Assembly: GCA_014529385.2 (NCBI GenBank)
Contig: CM043953.1
Coordinates: forward strand, 77,118,872-77,182,871
Direction: 5' to 3'
From: Adiantum capillus-veneris
Taxonomy: Eukaryota > Streptophyta > Polypodiopsida > Polypodiales > Pteridaceae
Length of the DNA stretch: 64,000 nucleotides
The notes under the pieces are model-generated. The model saw nothing but the letters and a program-made list of their open reading frames with translations. It was not told the DNA's origin and made no database searches. Made by a program: the position numbers and the translations under genes. Of this stretch, positions 38,070-50,656 are shown in pieces. Positions within the stretch are counted from its first letter, which is position 1, and every line of letters starts with the position of its first letter.

Positions 38070-41000
38070 TTACCTCTCTCTTGAAATCATAGTCGTCCTT
38101 GACTATGAGGTAGAGAAGATAAAGTCTAGTCATTAGTCCATGTTACTTAGCGGGTAGAGGATCCCTTTTTACCGTACGACATCATTCCAAGATGGCGGAC
38201 TAATCCATTTGGTGCTTGGGAGACATAGCTGCCGCAAGCATGTCTGCTCTTTAGTCCATATCATACTTCCAAAGTAGAGTGACAAGGTCTACTTGGTGTT
38301 TGGGAGACATCATCACCACAAACATGATTCTAAGCATGCATACTATTTAAATTTGTGCACAATAAAAAGAGATCTAGTCTTATAAGATAAAAACATTGTT
38401 AATTCAAAATGCATTTTCATATGCTTACTCTAGTGAAACATTGTAAGCATTGACAAGGTTCATATTATCCTTAAGCTAGGTTCTTTGCATCCATCTAGCA
38501 TCTTTAAAAGAATAATTCTTAAACTTAATAAGATATCATCAGATACCATTTCTTAATACCTTGTATTCATGTCATAGGATGGACTCAGGTTGAAGTACTT
38601 CTTCTTGATCTTCGATTTTTGGAGGGTCTGCAACAACTATTGCTTCTTTTGATGGCGCTCCTTTGTAAGGCTTACGTAGGGTCTCATGGAAAACATGGTG
38701 CATGAGCCAATGGTTGGTCAAATTTTATTAATAAGCCATCTCATTGATTAGCTTAAGAATTTAAGAAGGACCATAATATTTTTTTGATAGTTTAACATCA
38801 TATTCTTGGTGATCCATAGGACTCTTGCCCGTAGTATGCCTCAGATGAGCCTTGAGAAACTTTAGCAAGACCCAATCATTTTTCTTAAAGGCTAAGGCTC
38901 TTCTGTGCTTATTAGCAGCAACCCTTTTTGCCTTTCCTGTGAGATGGATATAACCCCTTTAATCTTTGGAAAAGATTCTTGTAGGTCTCAGCTATATTCA
39001 TTAGTAGCAAAGATCTTCCCATGTACTTTAGTAGTAAGGGACTTTTGGATCTTCCTTCTTTAACTTCAAAAGGTACTTTCCCCATAGAAATATGTACAAT
39101 ATCATTGTACGCATACTCTATAAGTGGTACATACTTCTATCATTGAGAACATTGATCTACTTCCATGACATAGGCTTTTAGTATACCAAGAATCGTTAGA
39201 TTAGTTATTTCACTTTGGTCATCCATTTGTGGATGATAGGCCGAAAGAGAAATTTAATCTACTTCCTAGATTCTCAAAGAGACCCTTCTAGAAATTATTG
39301 GCCATTCTAGGATCTTTGTTTGACACTATGGGTGCTGGAAATCCATGATGCTTGAAAATTTTTAATCTGAAGAGGGTTGCCATTCGATGTCCCTTAATAG
39401 TCCTTTTGACAGGCATAGAGTGTGTTTTCTTGTTAAGCCTGTCGATTGAAACAATCCAAGCTGCTTCCCTTGATCAAATTTTAACTTTTGGTATACCACG
39501 CATTTTGAAACATACTCTTGTATGTTTAGTTTTCATGGTAGACCAACAGAAATACATTTCTACTCCTTGAAGAGTAGATTATGGATTCCCTCTTTGCCCC
39601 GCATAAGGAGAAGTATGTAATTCATACATGAGTTTCATATTGTATGGGTGAGTAACACATAGCCTATTGCCGTTTGGAAGATAACCATCCTTGAAGGTGA
39701 ATGGTTCTTTTTCTTCCCTAATCCAAAGGCTGTAATTACGTACTTAAGTTCTCGGTAGCATACTCATCTATCATAAAAGATAGAGCATTGTGAGTTGCTA
39801 TAGACACCACATTTACCCTTGGTCGTTGTGAAAGTGCATCGACCACTTGATTGTGCTTGCCAACAATGTGAGCAATACGACAAAAAAACTTCCCACCTCA
39901 TTTGTTTGTCGGAGAGCTTGGTTTGCATCATGAAGTTCTTGAGGCTTTGTGATCCATTCATAGGATGGATGAAGTCCCCAAGAGATAGTGTTTCCACGTG
40001 TTTAGGGCATATAGAATAGCTAGTAGCTCTTTTTTGTATTTACCCAATACTCACTTATCGGAGTTGAGTCTTGACTATCATATGCTATGGCATGCCCTTC
40101 TTGAAGCAAAATAGCTCCACAGAAATCACCACAAGCATCACATTGGACCTCAAATGGCTTTGAGAGATCCAGTAGTGTGAGCACACGTTGAGAGATAAGA
40201 TTCTCCTTAAGCTTCTTGCACTTTTGCAGTCCATGAATACTTAACATTCTTTTTTGTTAAGTCATGTAATGGGCTTGCTATTAACAATTTTTGTTTCCGT
40301 GAAGCATCTATAGTATGCACACATACCTATGAAGCTTTGTACCTCTTGTAGATTCCTTGGATTAGGCCATCATTTTATTACCTCTAACTTTGTTGCATCC
40401 ATACGGGTGCCATCTTTAGAGATTATGTGACCTCTTGTAGGAAAAATTCACTTTTCTTTTGATTAATGAAAAGCTTATTCTCTCTCACAACTTGAAAGAT
40501 TACATGGAGGTGTCACTTGTACTCCTCAAGAGAATTTGAATGGCCTGAAAATTTTTGTCCATCATGAGTTTGAATACGTCTGGAGCATTTGTCAAGCCAA
40601 AACTTGTAACTTATCAAATAGATCTTCTATGTGCGGCACAAGAAATCTATTTTTGATAGTGATCTTATTTAGTGATCTATAGTTGACACACATGTGATAT
40701 GTGTCGTCTTTCTTTTGCACTAAAAGGTGAACAAAATGGAGAGGAGCTAGACCTCACCATCCCTTTTTCCACCAATTCATGCACTTGCTTCATGATCTCC
40801 TCTTGTTGAGCTTGTGAAACTCGATAAGGAGGTTTGTTACGCAGTGAGCTTCCTAGTAGGAGCTCAATTGCATGGTCATCATCCCTCATTTTAGAGGTAG
40901 CTCGCTAGGGATTTCATAAACGAAAACACCTTGGGATCCATTTAGGAAATTAGGCAACTTTAACTCCTCTTGATTTCCTTTATTGCAAGGGATATGGTGT

Positions 41001-43212
41001 TCCCCAACTCATTAGCATCTATGTACATGCTCTTTTCCTTGTAGGTGAAGTAGATTCTCCTTTGAAGGAACTTCATGTTGGAAGCCATGCGGTTAAACCA
41101 TGGTGCCCCAACAATGACATTCTCATGTTTGAGAGGGTAGATGAAGAAATCCTCTTTGTCCACATAGCTTTGGACACGAAGTCTTAAGTTTCCAATGAAA
41201 GAAGTAACTGAGACGTCTTGTCCCTTGGTAGCTCCATTGGCTTTCAATGCATCTCCTATCTTGTGGGTTTGTATGCCTAGCTTAGTGGTCAATCCCGTGG
41301 ATATGAAGTTGTGATCAGTTGAACTAGGGTAAAAAAAAATAAAGTCATCATGCTCTTGCATCTTTCCCCAAGCATAGGAAAGGAGAAATCCTTGGCAATG
41401 AGCATCCTCTTTTGGAGCTTCAAACATAGAGACTCTAGGAGTCTCATTGCGGGCAATTCTCTTGGGGCAAGGACGATAACCATGGCCTTGCTTCCCACAA
41501 TTAAAAAAAAATTTCGGTCCTTACGAAAAGCTTCTAGGTCTTTAGGAGAGAGTTTATATTTACCTTTGTAAACTCCCTTCTCCTTGGACCGATTGTTGTT
41601 GTTGTTGGAATAGCCTTGGTAAGAATTTTGGGCATTGGTTTTCCTCTTGTTATCACTTTTGTCTTTATTTTCCATGGGCTTGAAATTCCGTCTAGACCCT
41701 TGTTGGAAATTGATGCGCGAAGCAACCATGGTGTGGTGGATTACTTTAGTGATAGAACCAAGCCGTTGGGAGTTGACATACTCGGCCATCTCTTTGGGTA
41801 ATCCCGCACATGATTGTGGCTTTTGCTTGGCAAAGTCCATCTTTTGAAAGACAATAGCCTTGAGATATAAATCCCAAAACTTATCCACATATTTGTGGAT
41901 AGGCTCATGTGAGAGAAGCTTTAAACGTCACCATTTGGTAAGCACTTTATCCTTTGCATCACTTGCAAGGAATTGCTTCATGATGGAAACTCGTAGAGTT
42001 TTCTATGTCTTTGGGGCTTTGCCGTTGCCACGACGGCTAGCCCACCATTGACGAGCCGATTTTTGGAAGTGTATAGCTACATAGTGTAGCTTGGAGGACT
42101 CCGTGAAGCCCTCGTCTCCAAAGGCCGCAACAAATTTTTGGATGAAGGCCAATACTTTGTTGGTAGCACCAAAGGTGCCATCATAGGTGAGAAAAGAGAT
42201 ACTCTTTCCTACCTCTTTGAACTTCTTGAGCTTTTGGGACCTGCACCATGCAGAGTAAGCTTTGCGATGTTCTCCCTTCTTGTATTCTCTAGGAGAATAG
42301 CCATAGCTTTCATCGGTAGAGGAGAAAGGTGAAGAAGAAGGAGAAGAGGGTGACCTCTTTCTTGCCCTTTTCTTCCTTTGGTTCCTCTCTTCCCTTTTGG
42401 AGTGACGAGGAGAAGGACTATGGGTTAATTGTTTCCTCTTGGGAGGAGTTGGCAATCATTTAGTCCGCCTTCTTTGTGGAGCCACATCTTCGGAGGAACT
42501 TACTAGGATTCATTACTTTCTTGTTCTTTGGATTCCTCCTCTCGTATGGGAGAGAGTCTTCTTTTGGGGGTCTCATCAAGAAGCCTCCGAAGCTCTCTCT
42601 CCTCTTGGAGAGGAAAGGAAATCCCATAAGCATGAAGTTGTTGAGTAACTTCGGCTTGCAAAGCAAGGTTACCCATAGCTTGTTGCAACCTAGTAAAAAG
42701 ATAATTAACAAACATGGGGGCATCATCATTAGCACCTTTATGTGCAAAATCAAAGTTATCAATGTTCATTCTACTCTCTTGGTTATTGTCAGCCATGTTA
42801 ATTAAACTTATGTGTTTACTTAGTGTATGCTTTGGCAATTCAAAACCTTAGTTGCTACTCCTCTTAGCCTTTGAAAATAGGCACTTAAGTAAGTACACCC
42901 ACGTCTCGAATTGGTTAATTATAGAGAGTAGTGGAGTGAGTCTAACATAGCAAAGTTGCGGAGGGATAGCTCCTTTCAGACTTCTTATGGCTCAATAATG
43001 GTAAAGCCGTAGGCAAGTCTAAAAAGACTCCATTATTAAGACCAAAGCTCCCGAGGTGTGCACCATATCCCACATAGTGGCCTCAACAAAACTGATAATA
43101 GATCCCAGTCCCGCTAACCCTAATATATAATTAACAAAATCAACCATTAATAGGCTACTTAAGGACCTCTCTTGTTAAACAAAAAAAGAGAAACCAAATG
43201 CTCTGATACCGA
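38070..43212 (-). mobile_element. Ty3-3 internal region (gag-pol fossil)
   Basis: On the minus strand, from high to low coordinates: primer site for initiator-Met tRNA (about 43200-43212), gag start (MADNNQESRMNIDNFDFAH, about 42795), Ser/Lys-rich linker and gag core (about 42450-41600), protease (about 41290), reverse transcriptase (about 40900-40300), RNase H (about 40200-39800), and integrase to chromodomain remains (about 39600-38550). A polypurine tract sits at 38070-38082. The parts match Ty3-2 closely. It is broken, with more than ten breaks, and is not a source of working protein. Confidence 0.88.
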
Positions 43213-43265
43213 TGTAATGGAAATGGCCTATGAACTTTGAGAGTAGCGGAATTAGGAAATTAGGT
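43213..43265 (-). repeat. 5' LTR of Ty3-3, inner 53 bp
   Basis: This is the last 53 bp of the LTR next to the primer site, cut off from the rest (50657-52500) by CACTA copy C. The final three bases, GGT (43263-43265), are the target repeat of copy C. Confidence 0.88.
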
Positions 43266-43417
43266 CACTACAAGCTATGCTTAACATTAGCGACGCTCAT
43301 ACTGCGACGCTTAAACATGAAAATGCACGGCGTCGCTATATGCGCCACTATATTACTTGTAACATAGCGACGCTCATAGCGACGCCGACAGGGCTAAAAA
43401 AATAACCGAGAGCGTCC

Positions 43418-43445
43418 AAAAACTCAGATCTCAGATCTGAGTTTT
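43418..43445. repeat. Subterminal palindrome, copy C
   Basis: aaaaactcagatct pairs with agatctgagtttt across one base. It lies about 150 bp inside the 5' terminus, as in copies A and B. Confidence 0.88.
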
Positions 43446-43474
43446 CGACGCGCTCTCAAGCAAGCAAGGTAACG

Positions 43475-43501
43475 CTCTCCCTCTCTCTCTCTCTTTCTTC
43501 T

Positions 43502-43591
<90 letters not shown>

Positions 43592-43652
43592 AGAGGAAGG
43601 AGAGCCAGGTATGCTCCTTCCCTCTCCTCACTCTCATGTTCCCTTCCCCTCT

Positions 43653-43741
<89 letters not shown>

Positions 43742-43849
43742 AGAGGAAGGAGAACCAGGTATGCTCCTTCCCTCTCCTCACTCTCATGGTCCCTTCCCCT
43801 CTTTCTCTCTCCCTCTCTTTCACACACACACACACACACACACAGTGTT

Positions 43850-43912
<63 letters not shown>
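43475..43912. repeat. (CA)n/(GA)n blocks and about 150-bp minisatellite in copy C
   Basis: CA runs at 43503-43587, 43675-43737 and 43821-43842 and a GA run at 43854-43912 alternate with two copies of the unit 'gaggagaggaaggagagcca' (from 43588 and 43738), the same unit seen in copies A and B. Confidence 0.9.
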
Positions 43913-44130
43913 ACAAGCATAAACAAAAAATGCACACACATGCATACACACATTGAGAGAGGAAAAGAGAGAGAGCATGCATACACCAAAAATGCGCACA
44001 CACACATGTATAATCAAAGAAAGCACACACACATTGAGAGAGGAAAAGAGAGAGAGAGCATGCATAAACAAAAAAAAAAACGCACACATACATGAATAAT
44101 AAAAAAATGCACACACATTGAGAGAGGAAA

Positions 44131-44156
<26 letters not shown>

Positions 44157-44161
<5 letters not shown>

Positions 44162-44320
44162 AAGAAGAAGAAGAAGAAGAAGAAGAAGAGAGTCTTAACA
44201 TCGTAGGAAAGTATCCCAAGAGACCTTAAAGATCTAGTCAATAGGAGTTGAACTCAAGACATGTTATTCATAAGAGAAATGGCATAACCAATCTATCACA
44301 CTTCGGTGATAGAAAAGTTA
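44157..44320 (-). mobile_element. tRNA-derived SINE, second copy
   Basis: On the minus strand it runs from 'ctatcaccgaagtgtgatag' through a B-box-like gagttcaactcc to a (CTT)n tail (44157-44190 on the plus strand). It aligns along its length with the SINE at 8241. Confidence 0.65.
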
Positions 44321-44360
44321 TACCATTTTTCTCTTTTTTTAATTGGCGTGCACACACACC

Positions 44361-44612
44361 CGAGAAGAAGAGAGTTTAATTTAACGTCGTAGGAAACTAA
44401 TTAAAGAGACCTAAAAATCTAGCCGACGAGGAGTTGAAACCAAGACTTTTTATTCAAGAGGAAAATGACATAACCAATCTACCACACTTGGGTGATAGAA
44501 AGGTTATACCATTTTCTCTTTTTATTGGCACACACACACCCACACACAAACACACAAGAAGAAGAGAGTTTTAATGTCGTAGGAAACTATCCCAAAAGAC
44601 GTTAAAGATTAG
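44361..44612 (-). mobile_element. Third SINE copy and a truncated fourth
   Basis: A third unit (about 44361-44510) and a partial fourth (44556-44612, tail end only) repeat the same body together with the spacer phrase 'ttataccattttctcttt', followed by 'attggcacacacac'. The regular spacing of about 195 bp suggests that a SINE plus flank was amplified in tandem inside the CACTA element, rather than three separate insertions. Confidence 0.6.
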
Positions 44613-44830
44613 GTTAGATGTAGACTTTTGTTAAATTAGATTTAGGTTTATTAAGTTAAATTAGATTAGATTTATGTTTACTTTTAGTTAGATTTACGTT
44701 TGATTAGATTTAGGTTTATTACGTTAGATTTAGATTTACGTTATATTAAATTAGATTTAGGTTTATTAATTTAGGTTTAGGGTTGTTATATTAAAATAGA
44801 TTTAGGTTATTTAATTAAGGTTAGGAGAAA
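44613..44830. repeat. AT-rich GATTTAGGTTTA minisatellite in copy C
   Basis: A short form of the tract at 5740-6545 of copy B, in complementary orientation as expected from the elements' opposite strands. Confidence 0.7.
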
Positions 44831-45033
44831 TGGTGAGGAAATCGTTTAAGATAAGGTTAGAAGAAATGGCGAGAAAATTTCCTACGCTCACAACCTCGAC
44901 AATCCATGCGGACCAGCAATTTCACCTGCATGTTCGACTGTTGCTACCATACAATAAGCCGTCATGTTCAGCTAATGGAAGAGCAAATTGAGCATACACA
45001 GAAATTAGTGATGCAAGATGACGATTTCAAGGG

Positions 45034-45036
<3 letters not shown>

Positions 45037-45080
<44 letters not shown>
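45037..45080. repeat. (CA)n microsatellite
   Basis: About 44 bp of CA repeat upstream of the TNPD-like gene of copy C. Confidence 0.85.
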
Positions 45081-45419
45081 ACGCACATCCCGTCAAATCT
45101 AGAATAAGAATTAAGTGCCTTGAGGAGACATCAGCTACATTGCAAGAATGACGTATCTGCATGCTACAAACAAAGATCTACTATGAAAAGATGTTAAGAT
45201 GCTGTGAAATGCTACAGCTAGAGAAGAGGCAAAGGGGTTTTGTCCACTATATGCAGTATCATGTAGACGTGGGTGTGTAGATTTCTTATACCCACAAATA
45301 TAGGCATTGACCAATAAAGACGAGATTATAACCCGGTGGTTCTGATCTCTGTGCACCTTTAGACCGAGGTGTGCGGGGATTGGACATGACTAGATAATGT
45401 GAGGTAGTTAAAGTGTGAA

Positions 45420-45420
<1 letters not shown>

Positions 45421-45503
<83 letters not shown>
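45421..45503. repeat. (GA)n microsatellite
   Basis: About 80 bp of GA repeat lies 70 bp upstream of the TNPD start, the counterpart of the TC run at 5274-5334. Confidence 0.9.
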
Positions 45504-45506
<3 letters not shown>

Positions 45507-45570
45507 AAGATTCTAAATGTCAATAGAAGATTAAATTTGTTGTCCAGGTTATAAGGCTTTTGCCCTCATT

Positions 45571-48330
45571 ATGAGTAGTGACGAGGATGTGGGGCCGTCC
45601 AACCGAAACACCTATCTCTCAACGAGGATCTTATGTCCTTGTAACCATTGCAAGCATGCTGTGCGACGGACAAGACACGTTTCTTTGCAGCACGTTCGCG
45701 AATTTGGCGAGTTCTATCCATCTATTATAGATTGAGTTGTTGCCAATTATAACTCGTCGGACTCTGACGCTGGCCAACAGGCAGCAATCTTGCAACCCAA
45801 TAGACGTGTTCGCAGGCGCTTTGGTCAAGCAGCATATGTGAGGCCACAAGATGTAGCCTCTGACAGCTTGGGGGTTGATCATGCAGACCACATTCCCAAC
45901 GAGGCAATGTTTGAGCCCGAAATTGATGAAATGATCGAGACGATCATGGATTCAGAAAGGCTTGTCTATGATGATATGAAAAGTGAAGCCGATACGCCAT
46001 TGTATAATGGAGCACGTGTGTCTAGATTGAAAGCGCTCCTGGTTCTTCTCAATATGCAGACAAAGTTTGGATGGAGTGACACTAGCGTCACAGCGCTTTT
46101 CAGGTGATCTATTACAATTAGTTTACTTTAATAAAACTCTAAATGTATAATGATCTGATAGATTTTTACACAATTGTACCTTATTTTTATGTTGTGTAGA
46201 TTGCTCAAAGAGAACATACTACCAGTTGATAATGTGATGCCAGATTCTCAAGAGGAAGCAAGAAAGATTTTGCGAAACTTGGGGATGGATTACAATTCGA
46301 TCCACGCTTGTCCTAATGAATGCATTCTTTTCAGAGGGGAATACATAGACATGGAGAAGTGTCCGAAATGTGATTCCGAAAGATATCGAGTAGATCTCCA
46401 CGGAAAAAAAAATCCGCAAAAGGTTTTGCGACATTTTCCTCTGCTTCCTCGTAGCAAGCATTTCTTCGAATGTAAGTCCATGGCCTGGTGTGCTACGGAT
46501 TCCTGCAGATTGTGCAGCCTGGAAACATATAGATGGAACATGGACGGATTTTTCCAGGGAAGCTCGAAATTTGCGCTTAGGCCTGGCTATGGATGGCGTA
46601 AATCCATTTGGTCAAAGATCAATATCTTACAGTGTATGGCCCGTTGTCATCGTCAACTACAACATTCCCCCGTGGTTGACTACGAAGAAGGGGCACCTAT
46701 GGCTAAGCTTGATTGTTCCGGGGCGATATAAAGTGAAGAATATGGATGTGTATCTTCGTCCACTATTGGAAGAGCTACAACAATTGTGGATTGGCATAGA
46801 GGTGGTGGATATGAGCCGACACACAGGTCGACGGAATGCTTTGATCAGAGGCATTCTAATGTGGAGCATGCATGACTATCCCGGACTAACAGAATGCTCA
46901 GGTGATCTATTTACACTCCTCACTCAGACACTGTAAATCTTGGTTTTTCTCAAGTTGATCTATTATCATGTGTATACATGCAGGGCTTCAAATAAGCGGA
47001 TACAGAGCATGTGTCACATGTGGACCTAAAATGAATGCACGCAAGGCGCCCTCACTGAAGAAGCAAATCTACGAAGGTCATCAAGCGTATCTTCCAGAGA
47101 ATCATGTGTTACGCAACGGCTTTTTGGGAAGAGAGCCACTGAGGATGTCTGCACAAGCATGGTTAGAGCAGAAGGAGATGTGTGATGACGGATTGCCCCC
47201 AGGGATGAAGAGACTATCTCTATGGTACGAGTTACCATACTGGCCCCGACTCATGATCAATCACTTGCTTGATCCAATGCACATATTCAAGAATGTGGAT
47301 AATCTACTATGGGATCATCTGACCGGCAAGAAAGATACTTTGGGAGTGGGAGCCAGAGTTGACCTTAGAAATGTGGATCGTATGGAGCAATATTGGCCGC
47401 AAACAGCGTCCGATGGATCGATAAAACTCCCTAAAGCACCATGGATTTTCACAGGAGCCCAAGAACGCAAAGTAAAAGAGACCATTCGATCTTTGTGGTC
47501 TCCCACTGGTGTAATGCACTCGCTCCGAATGTATTTTACTAAAGAAGGAAAGCTTATCGGTTTGAAGTCACACGACTGGCATAAAATGTGTCAGGCATGT
47601 TCATAGTGGAGTATATCATAGTGAGAATTGTGTAACAAATTTGTGTGTGGACGTACTTTAATATCATTGCTGCACGTGTTTTGCAGTTTATTTTACTGGT
47701 TTCCATTGAGGGATGTCTGTCTCTTGACGTCCGTAACACAATCTACAAACTTGCGAAGTTGGTACAATGGATCTCACAAAAGGAGGATTTTGTGTCGACT
47801 TGTTCGACGTGCAATGGTTCAAGATAATCATGGAGGGTCGCAACGCTACTATGCGTAGAGGAGAGTCTGGTTTTCTTGAGGTGGATTCATCTAAGAATGG
47901 ACTGACCTAAGAGACACTTTCGTACTACCCGAGCATTGTGAACAAGTAAGTATGTAAATAGTTAACATGTGTTTTAGAATTTATGGGCTTGGAAGCTCTC
48001 ATGTAAGTTATGTGGCTCTAGCAGGTGATATTTCATCCCACAAAGTCTCCATCAAACTGGTGATACGTCATAGAGGTAGCCCCTCGCAGTGCACGGATGT
48101 ATGAAGGCTACCATGTGCCAATCACAGCGGCATCAATGGAGGAGATCGGAGAAGATGCCCAATCAGAAGCCGTGGAGGTGGTGCCAGACGAACATCAAGC
48201 TGCTACTCTCTATGGGGTGCATGCAGAGGATCTACAAAATGAAATAGAGGACATCTATTTAAACGGAGAGCTCTATATAGATATAGGAAGTTATGTTGAG
48301 CTATGCGAGGATGAGAGAGAGATCTCTTAA
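45571..48330 (+). pseudogene. TNPD-like transposase gene of CACTA copy C (broken)
   Basis: It starts at MSSDEDVGPSNRNTY (45571). Exons fit 45571-46103, 46200-46901, 46984-47594 and from 47687. Intron 1 (96 nt) and intron 2 (82 nt) have GT-AG ends; intron 3 (92 nt) has a GC donor where copy B has GT. Exon 1 is the transposase-associated N-terminus (LCPCNHCKHA), exon 2 has the cysteine cluster (CPKCDSERY), and exon 3 the Transposase_21 core (LDPMHIFKN, LKSHDWHKMCQ). A TGA replaces codon 55. A deletion and frame change near 46475-46490 remove the ASWNEENKSS segment kept in B. Most of the DUF4218 part is missing after about 47826. A distal open segment (48097-48330) may be the C-terminus. In this superfamily the protein cuts and joins the ends in the nucleus. 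Confidence 0.8.
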
Positions 48331-48727
48331 AGCCATAAATATTGTATTTGAACAAGATGGCTCCATTTTGTAAATTCAGAGTTATGCACTTGCCTCTTTC
48401 ATCACTCAAGTTGAATAGAAGAAGAACGATTTCTGTTGCTGCTAGCCTTTGAACATTCCAAAGCTACATGCACATTCAAGTTCTTGTACGATTCTTCGGC
48501 TCATTAAGTATTTGTGTCATTGCGTCATTGCATTTATATGCGTCATTGCATCATTGTATTTAATGGTCTTTGCGTCCACTCCAGGTACGTATGCTCTAGG
48601 TATGTTCTCATTAGCAGAGACGACGAGCACCTCCTCCTCTCTCTTTCTCTCTCTCTATCTACTTGTCCATGTTTTCTACTCCATTCATTCAATATTAAGT
48701 TTAAATGTTCGTGTGTTTAATGCAAGT

Positions 48728-50040
48728 ATGGATGATGACGAGTTTCTTTCTTCTTTGTCACCCCAGCAGAGAGAGTGGTACGTGGAGCGTCATCGCTCTG
48801 GCACACCATCGTGCGTTCCTACTCCATCCGCATCTCCCCTCTGTTTCGGAGTCCTCAATGCGCTCCGAAGCTTCGGTGTCGACGAGACGATCTTCACACT
48901 CGTCTAGGCACCGGCTCTCTAGTGGTGGCGGTGGCGGTTGTTGTGGGGGTGGCGCTACCGATGCTTCGACACCGCCTCGTGTTCGACGAGGCTCTTTACC
49001 CTCCCCTTCTTTGCCCGTCCCGACACCAGCCACGACATCGCCATCGACACCAGGTTTTGCGCGGCTGAGTGCCGTTCCCCACAGCTACACACCACTAGCT
49101 ACTCCTCCAGGAGTCACTCCAGTGGTGGACACTCCTCACTTCGGGCTCAGACTCCAGTTGAGACACCTGGCGTCCGTACCCCTGTTGACACGCCGCTAGA
49201 GACCCCTGTCGAGATACCCAGGTTCACGCGTAAGCGGCGAGAGGGCTTGCCTTACTCTGTCGACTTCAACAGCCGCATCATCTTGGATGATGACGGCAAG
49301 AAGGTGATTTCGCACATGTGCGGTCTTTGCTCTCAGGTGTTTAGACACTACATACTAAACACCTGGAGTGAAGTACCGAATGAATTAAAAGACAGAGTCA
49401 TCAGCATGCTTCATGACGAGTTTCCCATTCCAACACGGGATGACCGCTTCAATGAAGATGTGATGAAGGTTCGAATGCACGAATACTGCAACCATAAGCG
49501 TTCCGAAGTGCAAAAATCAATCAAGCATGGATGGAACAGACCAGATTGGCTGGCCAAAGAAGATTGGAAGCATGCGAAGAAAGAAGTGCGCGAGAATCCC
49601 GACAAGTGGAAGCAACAAAAGGATGCAGCCAGAGCGCGAGTAGAGGCAGGGAGCTCGCACCACTTGGGGAGTGGCGGGTGGGCATCATTTGAGGCCGATT
49701 TTGTAAGTGTTCGCATCTATGTTCGATAGTTTAGGGTTTATAGGATTTGAAATTCTAATATAATGGATTCTTTGTATGTTTTGACAGTGGTCGTTTATAG
49801 TACGTGATCCCACTCTGTACGAGCGTGAGTACGCTGGCAGGAAGGGCTTAAACGCCCTTATAGACATCCTGACTTTTCATGGCGGCATGGTTAGTATTAG
49901 GGTTTATTCTTTTCTATTTATTGTATTGTTTTATAAACGTCGCTCGCTATATGTTTATACTTACAATGGGCTATTTTATTGTTTTTTTTTTGCAGAATCT
50001 GACAGAGACGCCGCTTGGACGCGATGAGACGTCTGATTAG
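48728..50040 (+). pseudogene. TNPA-like gene of CACTA copy C (Transposase_24 / Ptta type)
   Basis: It starts at MDDDEFLSSLSPQQREWY (48728). A Ser/Arg/Thr/Pro-rich tract continues in another frame, then the conserved domain opens in the first frame again: FNSRIILDDDGKKVISHMCG (about 49264), FRHYILNTWSEVPNELKDRV (about 49340), NHKRSEVQKSIKHGWNRPDW (about 49490). Exon 1 ends at 49702. Two introns follow with good GT-AG ends (49703-49787 and 49890-49995), giving in-frame exons of 34 and 15 codons (ending LGRDETSD, stop at 50038). The domain and splice sites are intact, while two frame changes lie in the N-terminal low-complexity part. Proteins of this type in En/Spm bind subterminal repeats; here those would be the GCGACGCT-type repeats. 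Confidence 0.75.
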
Positions 50041-50454
50041 ACGACGTCAGTTTAGCCATAGCTAGATAGCATTAGTTTCTTTTTGTCCTAGCTTATGTAT
50101 CATGAGACCATGTAACTATGTATTTTTGAAAACCATGTATATTTTTTAAATAATGACAATGGTTTGTAGTATTACATTTGCAATGATTAACAATCAAGTG
50201 ATTTTGCTTCTGTGTACAATTGTCATTTATTTACTTCCATCAATTCACGCTTGTCATTTTTGTATCTTTATTTTGCAAACAATACGTACTATGGATGTTG
50301 GAGTTAATGATTATATTGTCTTGTGGGTGACTATTTGGGGTCTATATTTACCTTTGCACTTTTTTTCAAAGGTAAATAGACCAATGAAACATTCAATATG
50401 GTTGATGGGTAGGAGGGCATTCAATGCCCTGTCCCCAAATTTTTTTTATCTCGG

Positions 50455-50653
50455 GCGTCGCTATATTAGGCTTTGCAGCGTCGTTATAAGCGTCGCTATA
50501 TAGCGACGCATATAGCGACTGCAATAGTGACTACTATAGCGACGTTCTCTTATCGACGCTAATAGCGACGTTTTTAGCGACGCCGGGGGTTTAAAAAACC
50601 CAGTGTATTTTCGTCGCTATAAGCGTCACAAGAGCACACAACCTCTTGTAGTG
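50455..50653. repeat. 3' subterminal repeat array of copy C
   Basis: About ten copies of TAGCGACG/CGTCGCTA in both orientations within 200 bp of the terminus, often as inverted pairs (for example gcgtcgctatatagcgacgc). A smaller array is at 43285-43390. Such arrays are the usual binding sites for the TNPA-type protein. Confidence 0.85.
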
Positions 50654-50656
50654 GGT

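Larger units (their letters stand above)
43266..50653 (+). mobile_element. Full-length CACTA (En/Spm) element, copy C
   Basis: 7388 bp. It begins CACTACAAGCTATG and ends ...CCTCTTGTAGTG, with the 3-bp target repeat GGT on both sides (43263-43265 and 50654-50656), which is diagnostic of the superfamily. Both ends carry arrays of TAGCGACG-type subterminal repeats. Inside are minisatellite units, SINE copies, a TNPD-like gene (45571-48330) and a TNPA-like gene (48728-50040), both on the plus strand. The transposase gene has an in-frame stop, frame changes and a lost domain, so this copy probably cannot move by itself, though its ends are complete. Confidence 0.93.
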
